Shown: positions 54,964 through 64,000, counted from the first letter of the stretch. The stretch: 64,000 nt of DNA from Streptomyces sp. NBC_01304 (GCF_035975855.1 NZ_CP109055.1:5394001-5458000); one strand, 5' to 3'. The notes: a model not told the origin generated them from the sequence alone. Translations and numbers: made by a program.

Positions 54964-56271
54964 GTGCGGATACGAGTCGCGGTGGCGGCGGTGGGGTGCG
55001 CGGCGATGCTCGCGGGCTGCGGCGGTCCCTCCGACGGAGAAGGGGCGGCGGCCGACGACAAGAAGAGCCCCGACCCCGTCTCCATGGCGAACAAGGGCGC
55101 GACGCCCCTGGTCCCCGTCCCGCGCGGTGACGGCAGCAGCACGCCGGACGACTTCAACGGCGACGGCCTGCGGGACCTCGTCCTCGACGACCTCGTGCAC
55201 GAAGGGCAGGGCGACGACGCGGGCATCGGCATCGCGTACGGCACCCGGAAGGGCTCCGCGCGCGGCATCGACGCCGGGGCCCGCCGACTGCTCAGCGCCC
55301 GCAAGAACGGCGCCGCCACCAAGGGGCAGCTGCCGGCGGCCTTCGACTCGGCCGCGAGCTGCGACCTGAACAAGGACGGCTTCACCGATCTGGTCGTCGC
55401 CACGGACCCCCCGTACAACGGCATCGGCCGCCCGCCCGTCCCGCTGCAGATCCTCTTCGGCTCCCCCACCGGCCTCGGCGGCAAGGCGGTCAAGCTGACC
55501 GTGCCGGGCGCGGCCCGCGACGGGAACGAGTGGTCCGACCAGCCCGTCTGCGGCGACTTCGACGGCGACAAGGCCGCCGACCTGGTGGTGCACGCGAGCA
55601 ACGCCCAGATCAGCTTCCTGCGCGGCCCCTTCTCCAAGAAGGGCGCCCCCCGCTCCGGCAAGCTCCTCAAGGCGCCCGGCACCGTGCTGCGCGGCCCCGC
55701 CCTCGACGTCGACCGCGACGGCTACGACGACCTGGTCGTGTACGCGGGCGGCGGCACCGCGAAGTCCTCCCTCGTCCTCGGCGGCCCGACCGGCCCCGCG
55801 CAGACCGGCGTGGTCTTCCCGGCCGGGGACCAGCTGGCCCTCGGCCGGTTCGGCAAGGGCAAGGGCATGGACGCCGCGATCGGCACCGGGAGCGGGCTCG
55901 CCCTGCGCTATGACGTGCCGGGGACGGCGCGGGCGACGCTGAAGGGGTCGAGCACCGGGCTGCGGGCCGGCGACTTCGACGGGGACGGGCTGAGCGAACT
56001 CGTCGTCGTCGCCCAGGAGTTGAAGGTCTACAAGGGGCGTACGCAGGGTCTGTCGGCGGCGGCACCGGTGAAGCTGCCGGCCGGGCTGACCGCCGCCCGG
56101 GTCGTCGAGGTCGCCGACCTGAACGGGGACGAGCGGGACGACCTGGTGGTCCAGCTGAGCGAGGGCGAGGGCAAGGACCGGGTCGCGGTGTATCCGGGGA
56201 CGAAGGACGGGATCGCGCCGAAGGCCGAAGTCACCTTCTCCACAGCCGTGTTCGCCAAGGCCTCCTCGTAG
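54964..56271 (+). CDS. FG-GAP beta-propeller lipoprotein 1
   Basis: 435 residues from a GTG with a G-rich site upstream. Signal peptide ends at the lipobox LAGC (about residue 18-21). Seven FG-GAP/calcium-loop repeats are recognisable, six clear: DFNGDGLRDLV, DLNKDGFTDLV, DFDGDKAADLV, DVDRDGYDDLV, DFDGDGLSELV, DLNGDERDDLV. Seven blades make an integrin-alpha-like propeller. Such proteins bind ligands through calcium loops on the cell surface. First of six such genes in a row. Confidence 0.82.
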   Translation: MRIRVAVAAVGCAAMLAGCGGPSDGEGAAADDKKSPDPVSMANKGATPLVPVPRGDGSSTPDDFNGDGLRDLVLDDLVHEGQGDDAGIGIAYGTRKGSARGIDAGARRLLSARKNGAATKGQLPAAFDSAASCDLNKDGFTDLVVATDPPYNGIGRPPVPLQILFGSPTGLGGKAVKLTVPGAARDGNEWSDQPVCGDFDGDKAADLVVHASNAQISFLRGPFSKKGAPRSGKLLKAPGTVLRGPALDVDRDGYDDLVVYAGGGTAKSSLVLGGPTGPAQTGVVFPAGDQLALGRFGKGKGMDAAIGTGSGLALRYDVPGTARATLKGSSTGLRAGDFDGDGLSELVVVAQELKVYKGRTQGLSAAAPVKLPAGLTAARVVEVADLNGDERDDLVVQLSEGEGKDRVAVYPGTKDGIAPKAEVTFSTAVFAKASS

Positions 56272-56443
56272 TTCACGTTTTGGGCAGTTCACTTTTTGGC
56301 CGTGCACATACAACCTTCCGGCCACCCCGGAGGTCGGAGTGCCGAAGGCCGGAGCCCCACGCTCCCCTTCGTCCGTCCGCCGTCGTCCGTCCGCTCTTCT
56401 TTCATCCGCTTTCCTTCCGTCCGTCCGAGACTGGAGCACTGCT

Positions 56444-57919
56444 TTGCGCGTACGCAACCTCGCCATAGCCGCAGCCGTGGTGACCGCCGCGGCCACCGGC
56501 CTGACCCTGCAGCTCGCCCCCACCGCGAGCGCGGTCGAGGCGAAGCCGAACGACTTCAACGGCGACGGCGTCGGCGACGACGTCGTCGCCACCCCGAACG
56601 CCGTGGTCGGCGGCAAGGACAAGGCGGGCCAGGTGACCGTGAGTTATGGATCGGCGACCGGCGTCCGCCCGTCCAACTCCCTGACCCTCAGCCAGGCTTC
56701 ACCCCAGGTCCCGGGAGCAGCCGAGGCGGGCGACCGGTTCGGCGCCGACTTCGCGACGGGCGACCTCGACGGGGACGGCTACGCCGACCTCGCGGTGTCC
56801 GCGCCGGGCGAGGTGCTCGACGGCACCGCCAACACCGGGTCGGTCACCGTACTGTGGGGCGGCCCCAACGGCCTTTCGTACGGCGGGACTTCGACCACCA
56901 GCCCGATCGACACCTCCGCACCGGCCGGCGAGCACGACCTGGAATTCGGCGCCCAGGTGGCCATCGCCGACATGGACGGCGACGGCAGCGCCCAGCTCGT
57001 CTCGCTCGCCAGCGGCCGGCTGTACTGGTACGGCGACGGATTCAGCCGTACGACCCCGTCCAAGGCGATCGAGGTGACGTACGGCCCGTACATGGAGCCC
57101 TGGTTCAGCTCCTTCTCGGACCTGACCGTCGGCGACTACACCAAGTCCGGCAGCGCGAGCATCATCGTCACCGGCAACCAGGAGTGCGGCGAGGAGGGCG
57201 AGGACAGCTGCGCGTGGCTCGGGTACGCGGCCGGCGGGCCCGGCGGCGTCGAGTTCACCAAGGACCTCGGGGGCGAGACCTACAGCACCGACTCCTCGAT
57301 CGTCGCGAGCGGTGACATCAACAAGGACGGCTATGCCGACCTGGTCACCGGCGGCAAGAACGTCAACAGCGGTGCCGGCCGCATCCAGGTCCGCTACGGC
57401 AGCGCGAACGGGCCCGGCGCACCGGTCTCCTTCGACCAGAACACCGCGGGCGTCCCCGGCGCCAACGAGGCCGGTGACGCCTTCGGCGCCTCCGTCTCGG
57501 TCGGCGATGTCACCGGCGACGGCTATGCCGACGTCGCGGTCGGCGTGCCCGACGAGACCGTCGACGGCATCGCGAAGACCGGCGAGATCGTGCTGCTCAA
57601 GGGCTCCTCGCGCGGCCTGACCGGCACCGGGGCGCAGGCCTTCCACCAGTCCACCGCCGGGGTCCCGGGCGCCGCCGAGAAGAACGACCACTTCGGCTCG
57701 GACGTACGCACCGGCGACGTCAACGGCGACGGCAAGGCGGACGTCACGGTCGCCGCGGCCGGCGAGGACGTCGTCGCCGGGTCCACGGGCGACGGCGCCG
57801 ACTGGGTGCTGCGCGGCTCGTCTTCCGGGCTCACCACGAGCGGGGCCACGTCGTTCAGCGCGCCGGACTTCGGGCTCACCTATGTGAACCGCGCCTTCGG
57901 GTCCGTGCTGAACGACTGA
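56444..57919 (+). CDS. secreted FG-GAP beta-propeller protein 2
   Basis: 491 residues from a TTG start; CTGGAG lies 8 bases upstream and the N-terminus MRVRNLAIAAAVV parallels the paralogue at 59543. Signal peptide ends ASAVEA. Seven repeats: DFNGDGVGDDV, DLDGDGYADLAVS, DMDGDGSAQLV, a degenerate DYTKSGSASII, DINKDGYADLV, DVTGDGYADVAVG, DVNGDGKADVTVA. Insertions of the kind GVPGAAEKNDHFG join blades. Secreted, not lipid-linked. A direct repeat, GTTCAC at 56271 and 56287, precedes it. Confidence 0.8.
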   Translation: MRVRNLAIAAAVVTAAATGLTLQLAPTASAVEAKPNDFNGDGVGDDVVATPNAVVGGKDKAGQVTVSYGSATGVRPSNSLTLSQASPQVPGAAEAGDRFGADFATGDLDGDGYADLAVSAPGEVLDGTANTGSVTVLWGGPNGLSYGGTSTTSPIDTSAPAGEHDLEFGAQVAIADMDGDGSAQLVSLASGRLYWYGDGFSRTTPSKAIEVTYGPYMEPWFSSFSDLTVGDYTKSGSASIIVTGNQECGEEGEDSCAWLGYAAGGPGGVEFTKDLGGETYSTDSSIVASGDINKDGYADLVTGGKNVNSGAGRIQVRYGSANGPGAPVSFDQNTAGVPGANEAGDAFGASVSVGDVTGDGYADVAVGVPDETVDGIAKTGEIVLLKGSSRGLTGTGAQAFHQSTAGVPGAAEKNDHFGSDVRTGDVNGDGKADVTVAAAGEDVVAGSTGDGADWVLRGSSSGLTTSGATSFSAPDFGLTYVNRAFGSVLND

Positions 57920-57960
57920 CCCGGATCCCCCCCCACGATCCGGCAACCCGGCAACTCAAC

Positions 57961-57984
57961 GATCCGGCGATCCGGCGATCCGCC
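57961..57984 (+). repeat. 8-bp tandem repeat x3
   Basis: GATCCGGC is repeated at 57961, 57969 and 57977 (the third with one change) in the 91-bp gap between FG-GAP genes 2 and 3. No gene or clear function. Confidence 0.7.
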
Positions 57985-58010
57985 AATCCCCCCATGCAGA
58001 AGGACAGTTC

Positions 58011-59438
58011 ATGCCCGTACGTCGTCCCCGCCGCCACCTGACCGCAGCCCTGAGCTGCACCGCCCTGCTGCTCACCGGCTGTGGCTCGGGCGGCGGCGGG
58101 GACGACGACGCGAAACTGCCGCCCGCCCCGCCCGCCTCGGGCAAACCGGCCGACGAGCCGGACCCCGCGGACTTCAACGGTGACGGCTACGACGACTACA
58201 TGTCGTTGCTCGAGCCCCACAGCAAGGACAAGGAGAAGGGCACCAGCACGCTGGTCGTGGTCTACGGCTCGGCCAAGGGGCTGCGCCCCGAAACGGTCAC
58301 GCGCATCTCGGCCGGGAGCACCAACTACGCCTGGTTCGGCGATCTTTCGCGTACGGACCTCGACGGCGACGGCTTCACCGATCTGGTCGGCACGCGCGGC
58401 GCGGACCAGACCGGCACGCCCTTCGTCGCGTACGGCGGTGCGCGCGGCCTCGGCAAGCCCGCCGCCCTGCCTGGGCTCCCCAAAGGCTTCCTCCCGCTGG
58501 CCGCCGGCGACTTCGACGGCGACGGCTCCACCGATCTGATCGACGGCGGCCGGGGCGGCAGCGGCGACCCCGACGAGCTGCCCGGACACCGGGGCGGACG
58601 GCTGCTGTCCGGGCCGATCGAGCGCTCCGGCAAGTTCGCCCGCGAGGCCGAACTCGACCTGGGCCAGCACGGATACGCCAGCCCGCAGACCGCCACCACG
58701 GGCGACTTCGACGCAGACGGCCGTACCGACGTGATCTTCACGTACAGCTATGACGCCGAGGAGGACGAGTCCGCGCCCGACGACCTGCGGTCCGTCGCTC
58801 ACTACCGGGGCTCGCCCGAGGGCCTGGTCGACGGCGGCACGACCACGCCCGACCTCGAAGCCCTGCTCGGCACCCAGGACGGGCCGCGCACGCCCCACAC
58901 CGGGGACATGGACGGCGACGGCATCGACGACCTGCTGGCCTCCGGCTCCGGCGCGCATCTGAACACCTCGCGGATCACGGTCGTGTACGGCGCCAAGTCG
59001 GGCCTGGGCAAGGGGAAGGCGGCCAAGGAGCTCGCGGAGAAGGGCACCTACTGGGGCGTCGGCCCGCGGGCCGGCGATGTGAACGGCGACAAGGTGCCCG
59101 ATCTGGTGACCGGCCGCGAGGGCTTCCACCTGATCGACACGGACCGGATCATCCTGATTCCCGGCGGATCCCAGGGACCCGACCGGAACCGGGAGCAGGA
59201 GATCTACGGCGACGACCCGGGCATCGAGTCCAAGATCCCGCTGAAGTCGGAATTCGGCGTCTCCGACCTGCTCGACGTGAACGGGGACGGAAAGCAGGAC
59301 GTGATCGCGTACTCGGAGTACGACTACAAGGGCCGGGGCGCGTTCCTGGTGCTGCCCGGGTCGGCGGACGGGCTCGACGTCAAGCACGCGCACCGCTTCA
59401 CACCGGAGGACCTGGGGGTCCAACTCCGTTTGAAGTAG
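58011..59438 (+). CDS. FG-GAP beta-propeller lipoprotein 3
   Basis: 475 residues; ATG with AAGGACAG upstream. Lipobox LLTGC at about residues 20-24, then an Asp/Gly/Pro-rich linker. Seven repeats: DFNGDGYDDYM, DLDGDGFTDLV, DFDGDGSTDLI, DFDADGRTDVI, DMDGDGIDDLL, DVNGDKVPDLV, DVNGDGKQDVI. Anchored to the membrane outside. Closer to gene 1 than to genes 2, 4, 5 and 6 by domain layout. Confidence 0.82.
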   Translation: MPVRRPRRHLTAALSCTALLLTGCGSGGGGDDDAKLPPAPPASGKPADEPDPADFNGDGYDDYMSLLEPHSKDKEKGTSTLVVVYGSAKGLRPETVTRISAGSTNYAWFGDLSRTDLDGDGFTDLVGTRGADQTGTPFVAYGGARGLGKPAALPGLPKGFLPLAAGDFDGDGSTDLIDGGRGGSGDPDELPGHRGGRLLSGPIERSGKFAREAELDLGQHGYASPQTATTGDFDADGRTDVIFTYSYDAEEDESAPDDLRSVAHYRGSPEGLVDGGTTTPDLEALLGTQDGPRTPHTGDMDGDGIDDLLASGSGAHLNTSRITVVYGAKSGLGKGKAAKELAEKGTYWGVGPRAGDVNGDKVPDLVTGREGFHLIDTDRIILIPGGSQGPDRNREQEIYGDDPGIESKIPLKSEFGVSDLLDVNGDGKQDVIAYSEYDYKGRGAFLVLPGSADGLDVKHAHRFTPEDLGVQLRLK

Positions 59439-59542
59439 ACCGCGTTCACCCGGGGGCCACTTTCGCACAACCCTTCGTACGCCTCACGAGTCACACCCCC
59501 CGGAAGCCTTACCCCCCTCATTTCGATTTCCGGGAGACCCAC

Positions 59543-60982
59543 GTGCGTGTACGAACCCTCGCTGCCACAGCGGCCGTTGCGGCCCTGACCGCGGCCGGGC
59601 TGACCCTGCCGTTCGCCGGGAGCGCCGCCGCGGTCACGGCTCCGCCGCGGTTCGACTTCAACGGCGACGGATACGCGGACATCGCGGTCGGCATGCCGAA
59701 CGCCACGGTGAACGGCAAGGCCAAGGCCGGCTACATCAGCGTGATCTGGGGCGGCAACCAGAGCCCGAGCCAGTCCACCGGCGAAATCAGCCAGGCCGAC
59801 GCCGGCATACCCGGCACCCCCGAGGCGGGCGACCGCTTCGGCTCCGCCCTGACCCCCGCCGACGTGGACGGCGACGGGCGCACCGAGCTCATCGTCGGCG
59901 CCGGCGGCGAGTCGCTCACCTCCGAGCAGCTCCAGGACGAGGGCACCATCACCGTCCTGTCGATCACGCCGGGGCTCGACTTCCAGGGCACCACCGTGGC
60001 CAGGGGCTCGGGCGAGTTCAGCAAGATCGGCAACACCCTCGCCGCGGGCGACTACGACGGCGACGGCGACACCGACCTCGCGTACGGCGAGAGCGGCGAG
60101 GAGCGGGGCTCGCTCCGGTTCCGCCCGGGTCCGCTCACCGCCGACCCGGTGGCCCCCACCACTGTGCGCCAGTACGGCATGGGCGGCGCCACCAAGGACC
60201 TGGCCACCGGCGACTTCGACGGCGACGGCCGGGACGACCTCGCCACCACCTGGGCGGCCATGGAGGACTCCGGCACGTTCATCACGCGCTGGGGCCAGGC
60301 CGGGCCCGCCCAGTGGTGGTCCACCGGTGACTTCGGCAGCGCGCTCGCCGTCGAGGACTTCGACCAGGACGGCACGGACGACCTCGCGGTCGGCCTCGTA
60401 CATCCCCCCTTCGAGTCGGACGACCGGCATTGCACGGACCTGCTCGGCGGCACCGCGCTCGTACTCAACGGCTCGAAGTCCGCGCCCTTCGGCACCGAGT
60501 ACGAGTGCTTCACCCAGTCGAGCCCGGAGGTCGGCGGCACCGCCGAGGAGGGCGACGACTTCGGCGCCGCGCTCAGCGCGGGCGACCTGAACGGCGACGA
60601 CCGCCCGGAGCTGGTGGTCGGCGTGCCCGGCGAGGACGTCGGCACCGTGAAGAACGCGGGCGGCTACGTCACCCTGAACGGCACGGAGCACGGCCTGTAC
60701 GGCGGTCTGGCCCGCAGCCAGAGCACCGTGAACATGCCCGGCACGGCCGAGGCCGGCGACCGCTTCGGCGCCCAGGTGACCGTCGGCGACTTCAACAAGG
60801 ACGGGCTGTGGGACACGGGCGTGAGCGCCCCCGGCGAGAACGCCGGTGACCCCAAGTCGGGTGGCGTCTGGTTCGCGCCGAGCAGCACCGAGGAGACGTA
60901 CCCGCTGGGCAAGTCGCTGACGCCGTTCGGCTTCGCGCTGCCGAACGGTGCCCTCAAGTACGGCGAGGTGCTGGGGCTCTAG
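59543..60982 (+). CDS. secreted FG-GAP beta-propeller protein 4
   Basis: 479 residues from a GTG; GGGAGACCC upstream. Signal peptide ends AAAVTA. Seven repeats: DFNGDGYADIAVG, DVDGDGRTELIVG, DYDGDGDTDLAYG, DFDGDGRDDLATT, DFDQDGTDDLAVG, DLNGDDRPELVVG, DFNKDGLWDTGVS. Linkers of the type GTAEAGDRFGAQV, as in proteins 2, 5 and 6. The last codons are duplicated as a 13-bp tandem repeat (60974-60999) that includes the stop. Confidence 0.85.
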   Translation: MRVRTLAATAAVAALTAAGLTLPFAGSAAAVTAPPRFDFNGDGYADIAVGMPNATVNGKAKAGYISVIWGGNQSPSQSTGEISQADAGIPGTPEAGDRFGSALTPADVDGDGRTELIVGAGGESLTSEQLQDEGTITVLSITPGLDFQGTTVARGSGEFSKIGNTLAAGDYDGDGDTDLAYGESGEERGSLRFRPGPLTADPVAPTTVRQYGMGGATKDLATGDFDGDGRDDLATTWAAMEDSGTFITRWGQAGPAQWWSTGDFGSALAVEDFDQDGTDDLAVGLVHPPFESDDRHCTDLLGGTALVLNGSKSAPFGTEYECFTQSSPEVGGTAEEGDDFGAALSAGDLNGDDRPELVVGVPGEDVGTVKNAGGYVTLNGTEHGLYGGLARSQSTVNMPGTAEAGDRFGAQVTVGDFNKDGLWDTGVSAPGENAGDPKSGGVWFAPSSTEETYPLGKSLTPFGFALPNGALKYGEVLGL

Positions 60983-61081
60983 GCACGGGCTCTAGGCACG
61001 GCCCCCGCGCACCCCACGTCCCGCGGACCCACCTCCCCCCCCACATGAACTCCCTTTCCATCCAGGCGATTTGGAGAACTT

Positions 61082-62554
61082 GTGCGCAGAAAGAGACTCT
61101 CGGCCGCCCTGCTCGGCGCCGCCACCGCGCTCGCGGCGGCCGGGCTCGCCACGACGGCGGGCGCCGCGTCGGCGGCGACCGTCCAGGGGCCCGACTTCAA
61201 CGGGGACGGGTACGCGGACGCCGTGGTCGGGGTGGGTGCCGGGTACGTCGACGGGAAGAAGTCCGCGGGGTTCATCCACGTGCTCTACGGGAGCGAGAGC
61301 GGGCTCGGCACCAGTTACGTCAAGTACACCCAGGAGAGCCTGGGCGTCCCCGGGAACAGTGAGGCGGGCGACCAGTTCGGCAGCACCGTCGCGACGGCCG
61401 ACGTGGACGGCGACGGCCTGACCGACGTGGTCGTCGGGGCTCCGGGCGAGACGGTCGGCGACGGCACCGCGGGCAAGCACCACGGCTCGGTGGTCGTCCT
61501 GTACGGCGGCGGGCGAGCGGGCGGCTACCTCGGGCGGGGCAAGACGATCGCCCAGGGACCCGCGGGCAGCGGCACCGGAGCCTCGCTCGCCGTGGGCGAC
61601 TTCACCCGGGACGGCGCCGTCGACGTGGCGGTGGGCGCGACCCAGGGGGAGTTCGGCAAGATCTCGCTGCGGCCCGGCCCCCTCACCGAGGACAAGCCGC
61701 TGACGCAGCTGCTCGAGACCGGCATGACGGTCAAGCTGGCGGCGGGCGACTTCGACGGGGACGGCAACACCGACCTGGTGACCGCGTCGGACGTCCTCGA
61801 CCAACCCGACCGCACTGCCCTGTGGCGCTGGAACGGCTCGGCCCTGCAGGAGTACTGGAAGCACCCGGCCATCGGCACCTCCATGGCCGTGGGCGACTTC
61901 GACGGCAACGGCGTGGACGACCTGGCGCTCGGATACTGCACGGACATGTCCGGCGATCGCGTCGAGGGCGACTGCGGCCCCGACGCACCGGCCAAGGGCG
62001 GCAAGGTGCGGGTCGTCTACGGAGGCGGGGGCGCCGACGGCTTCGGCACCCGCAGCCACACCTTCAGCCAGGACACCCCGGGCGTCGCGGGTACGGCCGA
62101 GGACGGCGACGCCTTCGGGGTCAAGCTGGCCGCGGGCGAGCTCACCGGGGACGGCAGGGACGACCTGGTGGTCGGAGCGCCCGGCGAGGCGATCGGCACG
62201 GCGCGGTGGGCGGGTTCGGCGACCGTGCTGACCTCGGGCCCGGACGGCGTGCTCGACGCCTCGGGGGCCGCCAAGTCGGTGGCCTGGCACCAGAACTCCA
62301 CCGGGGTCCCGGGGACGGCGGAGACCCTCGACTCGTTCGGCTCGGCTGTGGCCGTCGCGGACTACGACGGCGACGGTGACGGGGACATCACGGTCGGCGC
62401 CGACGACGAGAACAGCCAGGAGTGGGAGGAGACCCTCAGCACGGGAGGTGTCTGGACCCTGCCGAACGGCGCCGGGACGGGCTCCAAGGCACTGACGCCG
62501 CGGCTGTTCGGGCTGCGCGGAGCGATGAATTACGGGCAGGTGCTCGGGCACTGA
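61082..62554 (+). CDS. secreted FG-GAP beta-propeller protein 5
   Basis: 490 residues from a GTG; TTGGAGAAC upstream. Signal peptide ends ASAAT. Seven repeats: DFNGDGYADAVVG, DVDGDGLTDVVVG, DFTRDGAVDVAVG, DFDGDGNTDLVTA, DFDGNGVDDLALG, ELTGDGRDDLVVG and DYDGDGDGDITVG. Two Cys pairs at YCTDM...GDCG form a loop between blades, which could be disulfide-linked. Ends at the hairpin at 62591. Confidence 0.85.
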   Translation: MRRKRLSAALLGAATALAAAGLATTAGAASAATVQGPDFNGDGYADAVVGVGAGYVDGKKSAGFIHVLYGSESGLGTSYVKYTQESLGVPGNSEAGDQFGSTVATADVDGDGLTDVVVGAPGETVGDGTAGKHHGSVVVLYGGGRAGGYLGRGKTIAQGPAGSGTGASLAVGDFTRDGAVDVAVGATQGEFGKISLRPGPLTEDKPLTQLLETGMTVKLAAGDFDGDGNTDLVTASDVLDQPDRTALWRWNGSALQEYWKHPAIGTSMAVGDFDGNGVDDLALGYCTDMSGDRVEGDCGPDAPAKGGKVRVVYGGGGADGFGTRSHTFSQDTPGVAGTAEDGDAFGVKLAAGELTGDGRDDLVVGAPGEAIGTARWAGSATVLTSGPDGVLDASGAAKSVAWHQNSTGVPGTAETLDSFGSAVAVADYDGDGDGDITVGADDENSQEWEETLSTGGVWTLPNGAGTGSKALTPRLFGLRGAMNYGQVLGH

Positions 62555-62590
62555 GCCCGGTCCTTGCTGCTGTCTGCGGCGCTGCTCTAC

Positions 62591-62628
62591 GCGGCGCGGC
62601 CGTTGCGGGATCGCAAGGGCCGCGCCGC
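62591..62628 (+). terminator. long hairpin terminator
   Basis: GCGGCGCGGCCGTTGCG (62591-62607) pairs with 62612-62628 with one mismatch. It closes FG-GAP gene 5 and is followed by a three-copy 14-bp tandem repeat. Confidence 0.85.
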
Positions 62629-62636
62629 AAGCATGT

Positions 62637-62678
62637 GGGCGTACGGGCATGGGCGTACGGGCATGGGCGTACGCGCAT
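62637..62678 (+). repeat. 14-bp tandem repeat x3
   Basis: GGGCGTACGGGCAT is repeated at 62637, 62651 and 62665 (the third with one change). The rest of the 381-bp gap holds a small hairpin (CCCTCGA and TCGAGGG near 62805) that may be part of a control region for gene 6. Confidence 0.75.
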
Positions 62679-62935
62679 ATCAGGCACAGGCCTCAACCGG
62701 AACAAACTGACCATCCCTATCCGGCAATTGACGAACCGGGACACGGTCACCGCGGCTTCACACCTCCCGCAAAAATTCTCCGCAACCCCATACAACCCTC
62801 GACCCCCATCGAGGGTCTCCTGATCGCCAACTGCCCAGTGGCCCCTAGGACAACTCCAGGTAAACACGGGCAACAGGCACCCATCGACTTCGGATGCCCG
62901 CCAGGTGTCCGCCCGTATGCCGCAGGAGATCCCAC

Positions 62936-64000
62936 ATGGCGAAGCACAAGCGCATCCCGGCACCGTCCCCGAGCCGGATACGGCTGGCCGCTGCCACGGC
63001 CGCCGCTGCCGCCCTCACCGGCGGACTGGTCAGCGCGGCCGCGAGCAGCGCCGTCGCCGCCGAGGCCCCCGACACGGACGGCGCCGACTTCAACGGCGAC
63101 GGCTTCACCGACGCGGCCGTCTCGGCCCCCACCGCGTACGTGAACGGCCAGAAGGGCGCGGGTGCGATCACCGCGATCTACGGCGGTGCCACCAGCACCC
63201 ACAAGGTCACCTTCAGCCAGAACAGCGCCGGTGTGCCCGGCACGGCCGAGGCCATCGACAACTTCGGTTACGACTCCGCGTACGGCGACTTCGACGACGA
63301 CGGCTTCGACGACCTCGCGGTCGGCACCCCCGGCGAGGACGTCGGCACCGACAAGGACGGCGGCTCCGTCACCATCCTGTGGGGCTCCGCCGGCGGCCTG
63401 AAGGGCGGCACCACCCTCAAGGACCCGCGTCCCACCAAGCACGACCTCTGGGGCGGCCCGGTCGAGGCCGGCGACTTCGACGGCGACGGCAAGGACGACC
63501 TGGCCGTCGGCTCCCGCTCGGGCGCCGCCACGATCGACCTCTTCGACGACGGCATCCAGCGCAACGGCAGCTACGGCCACCGCTACACGGTGACCCCGCC
63601 GATCACCAACTACGAGTACGAGGGCCCGCTCAACCTGCACTCGGGCGACGTCAACGGCGACGGCAAGGACGACCTGATCGTCGACGGCTTCTCCACCACC
63701 CCGGACGGCGAGAACAGCAACTACTGGCTGCCCGGCAGCGACGCGGGCGTCACCCTGACCGGTGTGCAGCGCCTGCCCGGCGGCCACATCACCGACGTCG
63801 GCGACACCGACAACGACGGCTACGGCGACATCGTCATCGGCATGGTCTGGGACGAGGGCATCGCCGGCGCCAACCTCGGCGGCACCGTGCACGTCGTGAA
63901 GGGCAACGCCAACGGCCCGTACGGCGCCCACCAGGCCATCACGCAGGACTCGGAGGGCGTCCCCGGCGGCGGCGAGACCGGCGACGGCTTCGGCCAGGAG
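62936..64000 (+). CDS. secreted FG-GAP beta-propeller protein 6 (3' partial)
   Basis: 355 residues in the window, running off the end. ATG at 62936 with CAGGAG upstream. Signal peptide ends AVAAEA. Repeats visible: DFNGDGFTDAAVS, DFDDDGFDDLAVG, DFDGDGKDDLAVG, DVNGDGKDDLIVD, DTDNDGYGDIVIG; at least one or two more are expected beyond the edge. The last visible residues (EGVPGGGETGDGFGQE) are a standard inter-blade linker, so the frame is intact. Confidence 0.85.
   Translation, partial: MAKHKRIPAPSPSRIRLAAATAAAAALTGGLVSAAASSAVAAEAPDTDGADFNGDGFTDAAVSAPTAYVNGQKGAGAITAIYGGATSTHKVTFSQNSAGVPGTAEAIDNFGYDSAYGDFDDDGFDDLAVGTPGEDVGTDKDGGSVTILWGSAGGLKGGTTLKDPRPTKHDLWGGPVEAGDFDGDGKDDLAVGSRSGAATIDLFDDGIQRNGSYGHRYTVTPPITNYEYEGPLNLHSGDVNGDGKDDLIVDGFSTTPDGENSNYWLPGSDAGVTLTGVQRLPGGHITDVGDTDNDGYGDIVIGMVWDEGIAGANLGGTVHVVKGNANGPYGAHQAITQDSEGVPGGGETGDGFGQE

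Noticed and set aside
56271..56292. PHO box made of GTTCAC repeats before FG-GAP gene 2
   Set aside because: The spacing is 16 bp, not the 11-bp period of PhoP direct repeats; only two units.

Overview
The window is a G+C-rich actinobacterial chromosome segment, almost certainly Streptomyces. Signs of this are the dnaK-grpE-dnaJ-hspR operon with HspR (HAIR) operators, WhiB-like and WhiJ/DUF397-type regulators, many GTG starts, frequent ATGA start/stop overlaps, and terminators without T-tracts. I saw no tRNA, rRNA, CRISPR array, integrase or transposase.

Region 1 (1-4.6 kb) is accessory. It holds a WhiJ-like regulator cut by the window edge with its DUF397 partner, a Uma2-type nuclease, an XRE regulator, small unknown genes, and a three-gene unit of a WhiB-like protein, a zinc-ribbon protein and an excisionase-like HTH protein.

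Region 2 (4.7-15.9 kb) is a siphovirus-type tail and lysis module: tail terminator, major tail protein, G/GT tail-assembly chaperones with a likely -1 frameshift, tape measure, distal tail, large minor tail protein, fibre-like protein, N-acetylmuramoyl-L-alanine amidase and two holin-like proteins. Head, portal, terminase, integrase and replication genes are all absent from the window. The layout matches a flexible (F-type) tailocin-like particle. Two genes of unknown function and less G+C-rich sequence interrupt it, and a secreted PA14/FnIII protein follows it.

Region 3 (15.9-20.3 kb) is the minus-strand dnaK-grpE-dnaJ-hspR heat-shock operon. Region 4 (20.3-22.5 kb) is a methyltransferase/polysaccharide-deacetylase pair between two copies of a 50-bp palindromic repeat.

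Region 5 (22.5-48.7 kb) is a large cell-envelope glycan locus. It encodes a phosphatase/tyrosine-autokinase pair (Wzb/Wzc-like), GDP-L-fucose synthesis (Gmd and an Fcl-type enzyme), several glycosyltransferases, a polymerase/ligase (Wzy-like), a flippase (Wzx-like), FkbM methyltransferases, a WecA/MraY-type initiating transferase, a TagA/WecG-type transferase, nucleotide-sugar epimerase and dehydrogenase, and an LCP ligase. Two glycosidases (GH20 hexosaminidase, GH29 alpha-L-fucosidase) are encoded with it. Together these suggest synthesis, export, wall attachment and trimming of a fucosylated glycan. An abaA/whiJ-like regulator triad sits inside the locus, bounded on its outer side by a 19-bp direct repeat.

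Region 6 (48.8-64 kb) holds a large membrane Fe-S oxidoreductase, two polytopic glycosyltransferase-like proteins, a wall-anchored protein with a sortase-like tail, and six consecutive plus-strand genes for secreted FG-GAP (integrin-alpha-like) beta-propeller proteins. Two of the six are lipoproteins and the last runs off the window.
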